Of a stretch of 54,726 nt of DNA, positions 1-11,899 are shown in pieces; positions within the stretch are counted from its first letter, which is position 1, and each line of letters starts with the position of its first letter. Below the pieces are notes generated by a model. It did not search any database. It saw only the letters and a list, made by a program, of their open reading frames with translations, and was not told the origin of the DNA. Made by a program: the position numbers and the translations under genes. Origin of the DNA: Ophiocordyceps camponoti-saundersi (nom. inval.) (lineage: Eukaryota; Ascomycota; Sordariomycetes; Hypocreales; Ophiocordycipitaceae). The stretch covers positions 1 through 54,726 of the forward strand of contig PDHQ01000239.1 in assembly GCA_003339415.1 (NCBI GenBank). Reading direction: 5' to 3'.

Positions 1-224
1 AAATAAGAAAAAAATAAGAAAAAAAAAAAAAAAAAAAAAGAAAAAAATAAGAAAAAAATAAGAAAAAAATAAGAAAAAAATAAGAAAAAAATAAGAAAAA
101 AATAAAAAAAAAATAAGAAAAAAATAAGAAAAAAATAAGAAAAAAATAAGAAAAAAATAAGAAAAAAATAAGAAAAAAATAAAAAAAAAATAAAAAAAAA
201 ATAAGAAAAAAATAAGAAAAAAAT
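1..224. repeat. 11-bp A-rich tandem repeat
   Basis: About twenty near-perfect units of TAAGAAAAAAA, with a few units where the single G is lost. It begins at the window edge, so the true length is unknown. It is purine-only apart from one T per unit. No coding potential. Confidence 0.95.
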
Positions 225-512
225 ACTAATATAATATAAATAGCTTTTACTTTTTATTTTTTATTTTCCTTAATTAGAAAAAGCTATTAAATAAAGAAAT
301 TATATTTTAAAATATAGATTTTCGAAATTTTATTTAAGTTTAATTTAAACTTTTTTATATTATATTAAGTAATATAAGCTTTTTCTTTTTCTTTTTCTTT
401 TTTCGAAAAGCTTAAAAATTCCTAAGAAAGTCCCTAATCCGAAAACTTAATATTATTTAATTTAATAGCTATATCGCTATTATAACTATTAAAATTAGCT
501 AAAGTTACTTAA
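225..512. other. AT-rich spacer, no gene seen
   Basis: RIP-like AT-rich DNA with no frame, repeat or RNA gene that I can recognise. Confidence 0.5.
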
Positions 513-1200
513 GAAAGCTCTCCCTAAAAGGTAATTAAAAGCGTATAGTTAAAGTTAGATATTTTAAAAGCTATTAGGGGGACTAGGCTAAAAGCGGTTA
601 GGTCTATTATATTCTTCGGGAAAAAAGCTTCTTTAAAATACCCTTTTTATTTTTATAGCTTATTTATAGAATATTATAAAGTAAATTAAAGTTATAATAT
701 ATATAAGTAGTAATATATAATTATAAAGTTAAAGAAAAAAACTTAAAATTTTAAAAATTTTTCTAAATATAAGGAAAAAAGGTAAGGGTACTTAGTAATT
801 AGCTTAGAAAAGCGCCTTACGCTATATATTTAGTTATAAACTTACTTTCCGTAAATATACCTTCCTTATATTTTTAGAATATTTTTTAGTAGTAAAGTTT
901 AAAAGTTTACTTAAAACCTCGTATTATTTATAATAAGGGGTAGGTATAAGGAGCTCTTTTCCGTTAACTTAAAGAAAAAACTAAGGAAAAGAGGGGAAAA
1001 AGTAAGGAAAATTATATAAGATTTCTAATAGCTTTAGCTATATTAGGTTTTTTTTTATAATTTTAGCTATTTATTATCTATTTTAAATAAATTCTAAAAG
1101 AAAATAGAAATATATTTCTATTACTTACTAAAGTAAGTACGTTACGCGCCGCGTAGCTCCCGCGGGGTAAAGTACTCTTTATAACTTAAGGAATTTAAAA
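513..1200 (+). repeat. Dispersed 690-bp repeat, copy A
   Basis: Closely matches 3810-4495 in the same orientation. The match starts near the shared CTCTCCCTA and ends just past a shared CGCGCCGCGTAGCTCCCGCG block near 1143. Differences are mainly C/T and G/A transitions, as RIP would give. The ends are not sharp TA...TA LTR ends, and I found no clear target duplication. It could be a degraded LTR or part of a larger family member. The pair brackets the compact LTR element at 1500-3276. Confidence 0.7.
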
Positions 1201-1499
1201 AAATATATAAAGTAAGTAAAAAAAAAGAGTAAAAGTAATTTATAATATTTTAGTTAAAAAGCTTCTTAAATAGATTTTTATTATATTATATTTCTTACTT
1301 ATAGTATATTTAAAAAATAAATTAAGAATATTAAATAATATATATATTATATTTTCTATAATAATATATTTTTTAAACTACTAACTTAAGTAGAGAAAAA
1401 TTTAAAAAAATATTTAAAAAAGAGCTATATTATAATAAAATATAGTATTATTTTATTTTAAAAATAATACTTACTTTTTAGTAAGTTATAAGCAAATAA
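1201..1499. other. AT-rich spacer, no gene seen
   Basis: No recognisable frame. It may extend copy A of the dispersed repeat at lower similarity, and it is the insertion target of the compact LTR element. The last five bases before the LTR (1495-1499, AATAA) are the left copy of its target duplication. Confidence 0.45.
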
Positions 1500-1709
1500 T
1501 ATAAGGGATTAATTTATAACTAATTATAGCTAGATAAGGGGGATTATAGCGGATATATTTAGGTCTTCCCGATAGCGCTTAGTTATCGCGTAGGGTATAT
1601 AGCTAGCTTAGGAGGGGGGCTTCTCTCCCCTCTCCTTTCTCTCTTCGATAGCTTTAATTATAACTTTACTTTAGCTTACTTTTATAATTACCTTAGTAAG
1701 ACCTTTATA
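1500..1709 (+). repeat. 5' LTR, compact element copy 1
   Basis: 210 bp and collinear with the 3' LTR at 3067-3276. Most differences are transitions, for example ATTAG versus ACTAATCG-type changes. It contains a GGAGGGGGGCTTCTCTCCCC block that could fold as a hairpin. Confidence 0.95.
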
Positions 1710-3071
1710 TTAATTAAAGCTCCTCTTATTACTAACTAAATATAAGAGTAAGATTTTAGTATAAAACGCCGTTAAATTCTACTTATATTAAAGCTACTCT
1801 TAGCTTATTCTAGCTTAAACTCTTAGCTAGCTATTATATATACTAAATTTATAATTAATAAAGCTATAATTAAGGAGCCTAAGTCCTAGTTTTATTATAT
1901 TTTTTCTTATCTTAGTACCTTTTAATAGATATTTTTTTTATATATTATTATAGCTATAGATTTTTCTTACTAGCTTAAAGCCTTTTTAGCGTATATCTCT
2001 AAGCTTCTTAGGGAGAGTTATAACAAGCGCTAAGTAGGTTTTTCCTTAATTAAGATATATTAGGGGCTATTAAAACCCCTCGGAGAATATATTATAAAAT
2101 AGGAATATACTCTTTTTAAGGCTAGATTATTATATTAGTCTAACTATACTAGGATTATTCTACTCTCGTCTAAGCTATATAAGGAGCTATAAGAATACTT
2201 AAATTATAAGAATTAGCTTATAATATATATAGCCTTTACTAGCTTTCTCCGAGGCTTTAATAAAGTATTTAATTCTAAGAATATTCTTAACGCGCTAATT
2301 AATTTGCCGCCCCCCCTTTTTATTAACTTAATAAATATTATATTTATATAATTTTATTTTAATATTACTAAGCGCTAGCGTTATTATTAATATAACTAGA
2401 TTAGTTATTTTAAGTATAACTATCTAAAGCTTCGTAAGTAAATAGGGATATTAAGGTTAGGGCTTTCTATTAGCGGAGTAAGGTAATTAGAGGTAAATCT
2501 AAAGTATTTTAATTAAGGGGATAACGAGTAAGGAGGGATAAGTATATACTAAATATTATAGCTTAGGTAATTTCTAGCTTTATTATATTATTTTATATAG
2601 GAATAGTCCGCGCGTAGCTTAAGCGCGTAAATTTATTAGTAAGTATATATTATAATTATATTACGCCTTAGCTTATAAACTAGCGCTAGTAGTATATAGT
2701 AATAAGTATATAGCTAGCTTTACTATTTATTATAATTAGGGTATTTTTTAAGCTTCCCGTAACTAGCATAGTACTATTTAGTTCTATATACTAGCTATAT
2801 AAGTAAGTTTTTTACTACTAATATATAAGTTTATTAATTCTTACTTTAAGTAATATTATAATTTTAAGCTTATTAGAATCTTCTTTATAGGGATTAGAGT
2901 TTAATTCCCTAAGCTATAAGGGAGCCTTTTCGCCCTCTTATCTTTATCTTTATAGAGGCTATTAGGCTATTAGCTAGGGACTATATAGAGTATCTCGCTA
3001 GCGTAGTAATATATAACTTTTCCGTCTTACGCTCCTACCTCCTTAGCTAGCTTAAGGAGGAGGCTATATAA
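1710..3071 (+). pseudogene. Single relic frame of the compact LTR element
   Basis: One reading frame runs through the whole interior of the element, about 454 codons, from the end of the 5' LTR to the first bases of the 3' LTR. Its many stops are all TAA or TAG, consistent with former CAA, CAG or TGG, and I saw no frame break. The frame is rich in Leu, Ile and Ser and ends close to an ASVV-NFS-LRSYLL pattern that is also present in copy 2 at 48 kb. I see no zinc knuckle, protease, reverse transcriptase, integrase or chromodomain motif. Position suggests a Gag-like or passenger protein that relied on enzymes from another element, but no family is recognised. The start codon cannot be placed because RIP turns ATG into ATA. 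Confidence 0.65.
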
Positions 3072-3276
3072 GGGATTAGTTTATAACTAATCGTAGCTAG
3101 ATAAGGGGGATTATAGCGGATATATTTAGGTTTTCCCGATAGCGCTTAGTTATTATACGGGGTATATAGCTAGCTTAGGAGGGGGGCTTCTCTCCCCTCT
3201 CTTTCCTTTTTTTAATAGCTTTAATTATAACTCTACTTTAGCTTACTTTTATAGTCGCCTTAGTAAGACCTTTATA
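3067..3276 (+). repeat. 3' LTR, compact element copy 1
   Basis: 210 bp, same ends as the 5' LTR, followed directly by target duplication AATAA at 3277-3281. Confidence 0.95.
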
Positions 3277-3281
3277 AATAA

Positions 3282-3809
3282 TTATTCTTCTATAATAAAA
3301 AGTATTTTTAAAACTAATAATTACTTTTAAATAAATTTTAAAAAAAATATATATATAAAGCTTATTAAATATAAAGTATATAACTTATTTTTAAAAGTTT
3401 TTTTTCTTAAAATACTAATAAGAAATTAAGAAAGTAACTATTATACTTATAAGTTATTTATAAATAATTTTATTAAACTATTCTATATACTATTTCTAAT
3501 TTAGCTTTTTATTATTTTTAGGTTCTTCGTTATAATAAGGCTCCCTAACTTTTTCCGCTAATTTTCTAGCTTTTTTATAAGCTTTTTTTTATACCTTTAT
3601 AGTTTTTTTTTACCTTTTTTCTTTCCTTTTACTTATTTTCCTAAGAAAAGGAAAAGATCGAATAGTATATTATAATTTAATACGCGTAATTACTCTCTAT
3701 AAATAATAAATAGCTAAAAATAATTAGTATTTTTTAATTAAAATTTAGAAAGCTTTTTAGGTAGCTTACGTTAAGGAATAAAAGTAAGTAGGGGTATTTT
3801 AGGTAAAAT
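3282..3809. other. AT-rich spacer, no gene seen
   Basis: Continuation of the insertion target of the compact element. RIP-like composition with no supported feature. Confidence 0.45.
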
Positions 3810-4495
3810 AAACTCTCCCTAGGTAATAATCGAAGTTATAGAGTTTAAGTTAGATATCTTAAGAGAGTAAGGGCACTAGGCTAAAAGCGGTTAGGTTTAT
3901 TATATATTTCGGGAAAAAAGCTTCTTAAAGATACCCTTTTTATCTTTATAGCTTATTTATAGAATATTATAAAGTAGATTAAAGTTATAATATATATAGG
4001 TAATAATATATAACTATAAAATTAAAGAAAAAAACTTAAAATTTTAAAAATTTTTCTAAATATAAGGAAAAAAGGTAAAGGTACTTAGTAATTAGCTTAG
4101 AAAAGCGCCTTACGCTACGTATCCGGTCGTGGACCTACTTTCCGTAAATATACCTTCCTTATATTTTTAGAATATTTTTTAGTAGTAAAGTTTAAAGGTC
4201 TACTTAAAACCTCGTATTACTTATAATAAGGGGTAGGTATAAGGAGCTCTTTTCCGTTAACTTAAAGAAAAAACTAGGGGAAAGTGGGGAAAAAGTGGGG
4301 AAAATTATATAAGATTTCTAATAGCTTTAGCTATATTAGGTTTTTTTTTTATAATTTTAGCTATTTATTATCTATTTTAAATAAATTCTAAAAGAAAATA
4401 GAAATATATTTCTACTACTTACTAAAGTAAGTATATTACGCGCCGCGTAGCTCCCGCGGGGTAAAGTATACTTTATAACTTAAAGAATTTAAAAA
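3810..4495 (+). repeat. Dispersed 690-bp repeat, copy B
   Basis: Second copy of the repeat at 513-1200, same orientation. It retains a few more C and G bases (for example CCGGTCGTGGACC near 4121), so it is slightly less mutated than copy A. Confidence 0.7.
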
Positions 4496-5626
4496 AAAGG
4501 TATAGGGTAAGAAAAAATATAGTTTTAAAATAGAGAGAGTTTCTTTATAGCTAAAAAGCTATACTTATATTTTTCTAAAAGTTTATTTCTTAGTTATTAT
4601 AGTATTATTTAAATTAAAAGAGAAATTATATAATATAGCTACTTATTCTCTTTATATAGTATATTTTATAAAAGTAATATTAGTAATAATAAAATATAAA
4701 AAAAGATATATAAATATATAAAGTCTTTTACGCTATAAGATATCTTTTTTATATAATTATAAGGCTACTATTAAGTTCTCTTTTAAATCTTTTATTTAAA
4801 TAAGGGAAGTCTTTTAAGGAAAATAATAAAAATAAGAATAAATAAAGAAATATAATTTAAAATAAAAAATCTTATAAGAAAGTATAGAAAATCTATTATT
4901 TTACGATATTTAGTTTATATTTTTAACGCTATTATTAAAGGAGTTTTTTTTAAAGAAATAAAAATTTTATCCGTATTCTAGTTTTCTATATAAAAAAAAA
5001 ACTCAGTAATAAAAAAAAGGTAAAAAAGGAAAAATAATTTATAGCTAGGGCTATAGTGAGCTTACTAAGCTAGAAAAAATATACTATATAAAAGAAGCTC
5101 TTATATATCTTTTAAATTTTTTAAATTATTTTTTTTCTTTTAATTAAGCTTAAAAACTAAATATTAGTATTTTAAGAGTCTAGTATAGGGTAGCAAATAA
5201 AATATTTATTATTATTTTTTATAATTTATATAAAAATATTTAAAAAATAAAACCTTATAAAGTATAGCTATTTACGCTTACTAGCGTAAAAAAGTCCTTA
5301 AATTATATTCTTCTTTCTACTTATAATAAATCTTAAAAATTAATAAGTTTTCTTATTAACATTTTTATAATAATTATAATAAAATAGATAAAATTATAAA
5401 AAGACTAATTTATAACTAAGAAAGCCTTATTTACTCTTATAATAAAGAGAGATAATATTAAATAATTTTATTTATATTTTCTTTATAATAATACCTTTTT
5501 TAAAAAAATACTATATCTATTATATTTTCTTAAAAAAGAATTAAAATAACTAAAATTTTAAAAAAAATATATTTAAAGAGCGCTTAAATTATAGTATTTA
5601 CTTAAAATATAAAAAAAATAATTAAG
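4496..5626. other. AT-rich stretch, no gene seen
   Basis: About 1.1 kb of very AT-rich sequence with no long Gln-stop frame, LTR or tandem repeat that I can support. Probably degraded repeat. Confidence 0.4.
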
Positions 5627-5805
5627 GTTAGTGACTAATTTTTTTAGTCATTAGTTAGTTATAACTGACTAATAACTAAAAGTTATAACTAAAGATTAGT
5701 TATTAAGGTGACTTTAGTTAGTCAGTGACTAATTTAGTTACTAAAAAACGTGACTTTAGTCAGTCAGTTATAACTGACTAAAAAATAACTAAAAAAGTCA
5801 CTAAC
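5627..5805. repeat. Palindromic TGACTAA-rich miniature element
   Basis: About 179 bp beginning GTTAGTGACTA and ending AGTCACTAAC. The ends are imperfect inverted repeats, and the interior repeats TGACTAA/TTAGTCA and AGTTATAACTGACTA in both orientations, so the strand could fold into a long hairpin. It resembles a MITE or foldback element. Unlike its surroundings it keeps many TpG and CpA dinucleotides. No coding capacity. Confidence 0.7.
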
Positions 5806-6554
5806 TAATTTTAAACCCTAGTTATAGTAAATATTTAAAAATTCTAGGTCCCGGAATAGGATATTATAATAAATATATTACCGAAAAATTAGCCTATAAA
5901 GCTAGACGAGCTTTAGAGGTTATATAAAATAGTATATAACTTCGCTAATACTAAGGTTAAGAGGGGCAAAGATAGTAAATTTCCTCTAATAATAGAGATT
6001 ATTACGGTAATAAAGGATATATAGAAACGGATCCTATCTACTACTAGCGAATCTTTCTCTAAAATAGCTTAGCGTTTATACGATCGTATAATTATTAATA
6101 TTAAGTAACTAATTTAAGATAAGCTTAAGGGCTAGGAAGATATAGATATATTAGGAGCCGCCTTATTTAAACTAGCACTTAAAGGAAACGGCTATAATTA
6201 GTAATAGGTAATCGCTATACCTAGCTCTAAAATAGGAGCTTAGAACGCTAAGAAAATATCTAAGTTTAAGGTTAATTAGAATATATAACGCGTAATCGAA
6301 AAGAGAGCTACCTAGCTTATACCGCTAATTTCTATTATAGAACCGATAATTAAACTAATAAATAAATAAGAAAAAAATAAATCGGATAGTTATATTTTAG
6401 TCTCTATAAATAGAATTAGTAATAAGGACGAATAGCGTTCGTTAATAAATAATATACCTACGAAGACGCTAATAAAAACGCTAATAAAATTAACTCTAGC
6501 TAAGCCGATAACCTCGAGTTTAAGTTTTACTAAGGCGATATCTATTCCGATAAA

Positions 6555-6626
6555 CTAACCGATTCCCTCTTAAATAACCCCGTTAGGAAGCTAACCGATT
6601 CCCTCTTAAACGAGCCCGTTAGGGCT
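6555..6626 (+). repeat. 36-bp in-frame tandem duplication
   Basis: Two adjacent units starting CTAACCGATTCCCTCTTAAA at 6555 and 6591, exactly 36 bp apart (12 codons). Read in the gene frame it is a Pro/Ser/Gln-rich repeat. Confidence 0.85.
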
Positions 6627-7590
6627 ATTATAAAAATCTATTAGATAAGGATAGATAAAGACTACCCTTACTAGTTCTACTACTATAAAAATAACCCCTG
6701 CTAGTTCTACTACCTAAGTTACGACCCCTATTAGTTTTACTACCTAGGTTCTAACTTAAGTTCTAATAAAGAAAGTCGTTATAACCCCGGCCTCTAGTTC
6801 TAATACCTAGGTCCTAATAACGGTTACCTCCGAGGCTACTACCTTTACCGTAACGGCTTTAGGAAAAATAGTTACTTTATAAATATCTATTTTTATAAAA
6901 ATAGCTATTTTATAAACCCCTATATTAGTAGCGACGATCCCGCCTAAGCTTAAGTAGCCCTAAGCTACTTAGATTATCTATATAATAACTATAAACTTAA
7001 ACGTTTATAAGAGAGAGATATAGACTATATTAATAACTAAGTAGCGAGCTAAGATAAAAGTACTAGCGAATATAATAAGCGCTAAAATAAAAACGCTTAT
7101 AACTATTATAAATAAGTAAAAAGTTAGATAACTAACTAAGTAATAAACTATAATAAACGAATAGAGAGATTAATAAATAACCGAGATAAGAGAAATTATC
7201 CGCTATAAACGTATAGAATTTTAGTTAGCGATAAAAATAAAGCGAGGTATTAAATAGATAGTATCTATAAAGGAGAATAAAAAGATAATCTTTATAGTTC
7301 GTAACGAATTAATAAGGATACTTAATTAAACGTCGATCTAATTAAAGAGACCCCTAACGGATATAACCGATATTACCTAGTTATAAGGGGCTATTAAGGA
7401 AATATTACGAGATATTTTCTAATCGATATTAATCCGGGAGATCGTTAAAGAAATAATATATAATACTCTTTAATCTACGTTAATTTAAGATACTATCTAA
7501 ACCCCTCTAAGTATAGTTATTAAGTTAATATTACGCTAGGTAATAAAAGCGTCCTTCGAAAAATTCGATAGATAGATAATATCGGACTTA

Positions 7591-7716
7591 TCTATATAAT
7601 ATTCTAACTAGATACCTAAGTTAAAGAGGCCTATTATCGCTACCTAAAACCTTTCTATATAGTATTCTAGCTAGATAACTAAATTAAAGAGGCCTATTAC
7701 CGCTACCTAGTCGGGC
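7591..7716 (+). repeat. 63-bp in-frame tandem duplication
   Basis: Two units starting TCTATATA at 7591 and 7654, each ending near GGCCTATTA-CGCTACCTA. The 63-bp spacing equals 21 codons, which keeps the relic frame open. Confidence 0.85.
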
Positions 7717-8106
7717 GATAGAGTAGTTAAAAAGGTAAAGCTATCGGACTAATCGGACTAAGGATAAGAAGAAAAGTCTCCTACTAAGTTAAGTAAGTTA
7801 ACGGAAATTAGGGGCATACCGCCCTAATCTAAGCTATTCCGATTTAGGCTATTTAAGGAGGGTTATAATAGAGAGGTTTAGATAGAGAAGGTGGTTATAG
7901 GCGACTATAATAAAGATACCCCCTACTTTATTAGGTAGGCGTTAGAGGATAAGGTATAAGGGGATAAGGGATAGGAGGATAAGAAAAGGGAACTTAGAGG
8001 AATTATTATTATTATTAGACTTACTATTAGACTAATAAAAAGGGATTATAACTACTACTACCTTAACGTATAACACTATACGATCTAATCTAATCTTATA
8101 ATTTGA

Positions 8107-9960
8107 GACTAATTAAGGGATTTTATAGCAGAATAAAGCGTATAAACTAAGAAATATAAGCTATTTTATATTATATAATCTTCTTTTTATAATTTACTTA
8201 GCCTTATTACTTATTAATATATTAGCTTACTTTAAATAATTAAGACTTATTTATAATAAGCGTAAGTTTTAATTATTTATTTTATAACTTTAATATTACT
8301 TTTCTAGATTATCTGCTTAAAGTTACCGCTTTAGTTTTATCTCTAAAAAGTTAAGCTATAGCGTTTACTTATTATTTTTATAATAATATTAAGCTAGCTT
8401 AAGCTTCTATTACTTAAGCTTAATAATAATAAAAAGATTTATTTAATAAGTTTTACTATTTTATAAAATAATTATAAGTAAATAATTTTATATAGCTTAA
8501 CCTTATATTTATATAATCTAATTATTTATCTTAAAAGCTTAATTATTTTAAAAGTAAATATAAGGTAATAGCTATACTAATATTACTTATTATTATTTTA
8601 AATATATTATTTAATATTTACTTTACTTTTTATATTAATTTTATTAAATACGCTATTAGTAATTTTTTATTTTCTTAATTATAATAATAATTATAAACGC
8701 GGAGGAGGAAACTTAGCTAGATCTCCTTTTATATTTTTTTATAATAACTTATTTTTTAATAAATATAAAGTTAAGGAAATCCTTATTATAAAAAATATAA
8801 GGGGCCGCCGCCTATTAGATAGCTTACCTTATTATCTTATTTTTATAAAATAAAAAAGCTATATTATTTTTATATAAAAGCTACTTAATAATTTTAATTA
8901 TTATATAATATTAAATTAATTTAAGTTTATATAAAATAATATATATTTTATAATAGCTTAGGGTAAATTTTACTATATATTTATTTATTTTACCCCTTAA
9001 GCTAATTATTCCCTTTAAGTAATATTTCCCTTATATATAATAACCCTCTTACCCCTTTCCTACCCCTTATTTCCCTCTATCCCTTTTTTATATTAGCTTT
9101 AAGCTAATTTTAATATTATTTATCTTAATAGCGAAATTATTTATAATAATTAAATAGCTTAGGAGATTATTATAGAGCTAGCTATAAGTAAGCGCTAGCG
9201 TTAACTTATAATAAGTATATCTTCGGGCGGGAGAGGGCGAACTTTAAGGCTATAAAAATATATAAATTAATAATAATAATAGGATTTCTCCTTATTTAGC
9301 CCTTACGCTATACGCGCCGCGCTAATTAATAAGCGTAAATTTACTTTTTTAATATAAAAAAAAGGGAAGATAAATAATATATATAAATAGCTAAGGTTTA
9401 TAAGCTAAATCACGCGTATAAATTAATAATAAGGATATATTATAAGGTAGTAAGAGCGGCGCTAACTAAGCGAAATAATTTATATAAACTAATAAGTATT
9501 ATAAATATCTAATATAAAATATTATTATATTCTTTATTTTTACGCTTATATATATTTATATTAGCTTAGTAATTTATAGAATAAATAGCTTACTTATCTT
9601 ACTATTAGTTAAGGATTTTATATACTAATATTTTTCTTATTATTAAAAGGAGGCCTTATATTACGCTATAAAAAAATTAAGCTTAGAGGCGAGTATACCT
9701 TATTATTATTATTATTATTATTAATATTATATTATTATTATAAGTATATTATAAGTTAGGGTATAAGGGGCGGGGATAGTAATTATATTACTAATAGCGG
9801 GGATAAATATAGAGAAATATTATTAATTAAGTATAGTAAGGGTATATATATATAAGTTTATTATTAAATAAAAAGTAACGTGAGCTATAGCTATTATAGC
9901 TTATAAGTAATTAACGTAAGTAATAAACTTAAGTATAAGGCGAGCGCGGCGGCTAGGGAC
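8107..9960 (+). mobile_element. Gypsy fragment: integrase C-terminus, chromodomain, 3' region
   Basis: Homologous in the same orientation to about 24200-25950 of the complete gypsy element at 20048. It starts inside the integrase core at the TN-G...RIN pattern and continues through the Gln-rich integrase C-terminal domain. A chromodomain follows (about 8758-8940; NKYKVKEIL start pattern), then a 3' non-coding stretch. All stops in frame are TAA/TAG. The 5' two thirds of the element are missing, and the fragment directly follows the TGA of the 743-codon relic. Its natural continuation, the end of the 3' region plus a 249-bp LTR, may be the piece at 17370-18167, displaced by later insertions. 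Confidence 0.75.
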
Positions 9961-10699
9961 TCCTTTAATATAAGCGCGAGTAAGTAAAGTAATAGCTTAT
10001 CTTTCTTTAATTATAATATATAAATTATAAATAGCTTAGTATAAGTATATATTTATAGTAAATAAGTAAAAAGAGCTTAACACGCGCTTAGTATAAGGCG
10101 CGATCTAAAAGAAAAAGGTAAAATATTAGCGGCGTCGGATTCGCCGTTTAATTCGGAGTAGGGCTATACTTAGCCGAGTTCTAGCTAGGGGTAGTCGTAA
10201 CCGCGGCAAAGGAGGAAAAAATTTTCGTAAAAAAACTAAAGTTATAACGCGCTCCGAATATAGGTTAGATTTATCTATATATTAGTTTAAAAATACTAAC
10301 TCTAATAGAAAATATATTAGATATAATTAAAGATTATTATAAATCTTAGTTAATAAAAATAAGAAAAAATTATATTATTAACTATTAAATATTATATTAG
10401 CTAATATATTTTACGCGGCTTAAGCTATAATAATAGCTTATAAGGAACTTAAATTAAATTAAATTTAAACTTAAACTAATTATATTATATATAAAGAAAT
10501 TAAAAATATTATTACTATTACTTTTTATAAATTATTATATTTAGAGATAATAAAATAAAGAGGATATTAAATATAAGTATAGGTTATATTAGCTTTAATT
10601 TTATTATATAACTTAGAAAAGAAACTTCCCTTATATTATATAAAGGAAATTATTATTCGCTTAATAGATATAATAGATAATATTATAAATAAGATAATA
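9961..10699 (+). other. Probable LINE 5' untranslated region
   Basis: Includes a less AT-rich patch near 10130-10230 with many CpG sites (CGGCGTCGGATTCGCCG), ahead of the LINE Gag frame. No separate gene seen. The junction with the gypsy 3' region is not resolved. Confidence 0.4.
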
Positions 10700-11830
10700 T
10701 ACGATATTATATAAGCTATTAATACCGCTATTTATTTTAATTTATACTTAGCTATATATTACCTTAATAGTAAAAATATTAAACTTACCTTCGATAAAAA
10801 TATAGCTATTTTTACTTAAGACTTAAGCTAGGTTATGCTTCTTTTCGGCGATAAGGCGATTATTATAGATAAGATTTATAATATTATTATTAAGAGATTT
10901 CCTCTAAACCTTACTACTAAGGAACGCGATAACTTTTTTAATAAGATAGCGTAAGTTAATAAAATACTTATAGCTTATTTATAAGCGCTTAAGCCTTAGC
11001 TTAGATTTACTAAGATAGTAATTATTATTAGCTTTAAATTACTAGTTAATATTAATAAATTTTACGATAATAAGCTAGCTATTAACGCTTAGATCTTTTA
11101 TACGGAGCTATTCTCGGACGCGGTCCGCCCCTAGCGATACTATAATTATTATTATTTTAAATATATCGCTAAAATATATAAATACCTTAAGTTTTATAGT
11201 AAGTATAAAGCGACTAATTATAAAAATAAGGATAATTACTATATTAAAATCGGAGGATACTTATTTTATTATATTTTTTATAATAGGGATTACCTTATAT
11301 AATTTAAGCTTTACCTTATCGCTATTAAGTACTAAGATTAGGAAAAAGCTTATTATAAAAAATAACTAGTTAGATTTACTAAGCTTAGCTTATAGTTTAT
11401 TTTATAATAAATAAAATTAATAATAACTAAGGATATTATTATATATAATATATCCCTAAGCTAGTTTATTATTAAAAGGAAATATAGATAACCCCTAAGC
11501 TTCGGAGGGGGCCGCCTCGCTACTAAAATATAAGTAATTAAGGATACCCCTAAGGTAATAAGATACTTTATCTAATAGGCCCGGAGTGCCTCCTTTCCTT
11601 AAGATATAAATAATATCTTACTTATATAAACTATTAATAAACTAGCTTTATTTTTAATTTAACTTAACCTTACTATTTAAGAGAGTATAAAGGTATTAAT
11701 TACCCTAGCCCCGGCCTAGACTTAGATAAAATCTATAATTAAAATATAGAGAAATTATAGTAAAGAAATTAATATTATTATAACTATTTTCTTATATTTA
11801 TAAAAATCCTTTTTTAAAATATAAATAAGC
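10700..11830 (+). pseudogene. LINE ORF1 (Gag-like zinc-knuckle protein) relic
   Basis: Frame with Gln-to-stop changes throughout. Two zinc knuckles are recognisable by spacing although every Cys and His has become Tyr. The first is C-x2-C-x4-H-x4-C at 11138-11179, the second C-x2-C-x4-H-x5-C at 11195-11239. In LINEs this protein binds the element RNA. The frame (codon starts congruent to 2 modulo 3) differs from that of ORF2, as usual for a two-ORF element. The start is not definable because ATG codons are destroyed. Confidence 0.75.
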
Positions 11831-11899
11831 GTATTAAGCTAGCTAAGCTAGTACTTAGTAGTAAATCAGATTATAATATTATTATTTTTTAAGAAACTA

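Larger units (their letters stand above)
1500..3276 (+). mobile_element. Compact LTR retroelement, copy 1
   Basis: Two direct 210-bp LTRs (1500-1709 and 3067-3276) enclose a 1357-bp interior. Each LTR starts TATAAGGG and ends CCTTTATA, as expected if RIP changed canonical TG...CA ends into TA...TA. The element is flanked by a perfect 5-bp duplication AATAA (1495-1499 and 3277-3281). A purine-rich tract (AAGGAGGAGG) just before the 3' LTR is a plausible polypurine tract. There is no room for reverse transcriptase plus integrase, so the element was probably non-autonomous. A second copy with the same dimensions and its own duplication lies at 48228-50001. Confidence 0.95.
5875..8106 (+). pseudogene. 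743-codon RIP-killed gene, function unknown
   Basis: A single uninterrupted frame of 744 codons runs from an ATA at 5875 (a likely RIP-altered ATG) to a TGA at 8104-8106. TGA cannot arise from CAA/CAG/TGG by CpA-directed RIP, so it is the likely original stop. All internal stops are TAA/TAG, as expected from Gln or Trp codons. The first third is basic. The middle is rich in Ser, Thr, Pro and Gln, with in-frame 36-bp and (further on) 63-bp tandem repeats. The last half is charged with probable coiled-coil character, then an Ile run and a Tyr-rich tail. Repeat units divisible by three support past coding. I do not recognise the family. It could be a RIP-hit duplicated gene or a passenger in a mobile element. 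The gypsy fragment begins immediately after the stop. Confidence 0.65.

Noticed and set aside
5810..5822. Possible telomeric repeat (AAACCCTA)
   Set aside because: Only one unit is present, with no tandem array.
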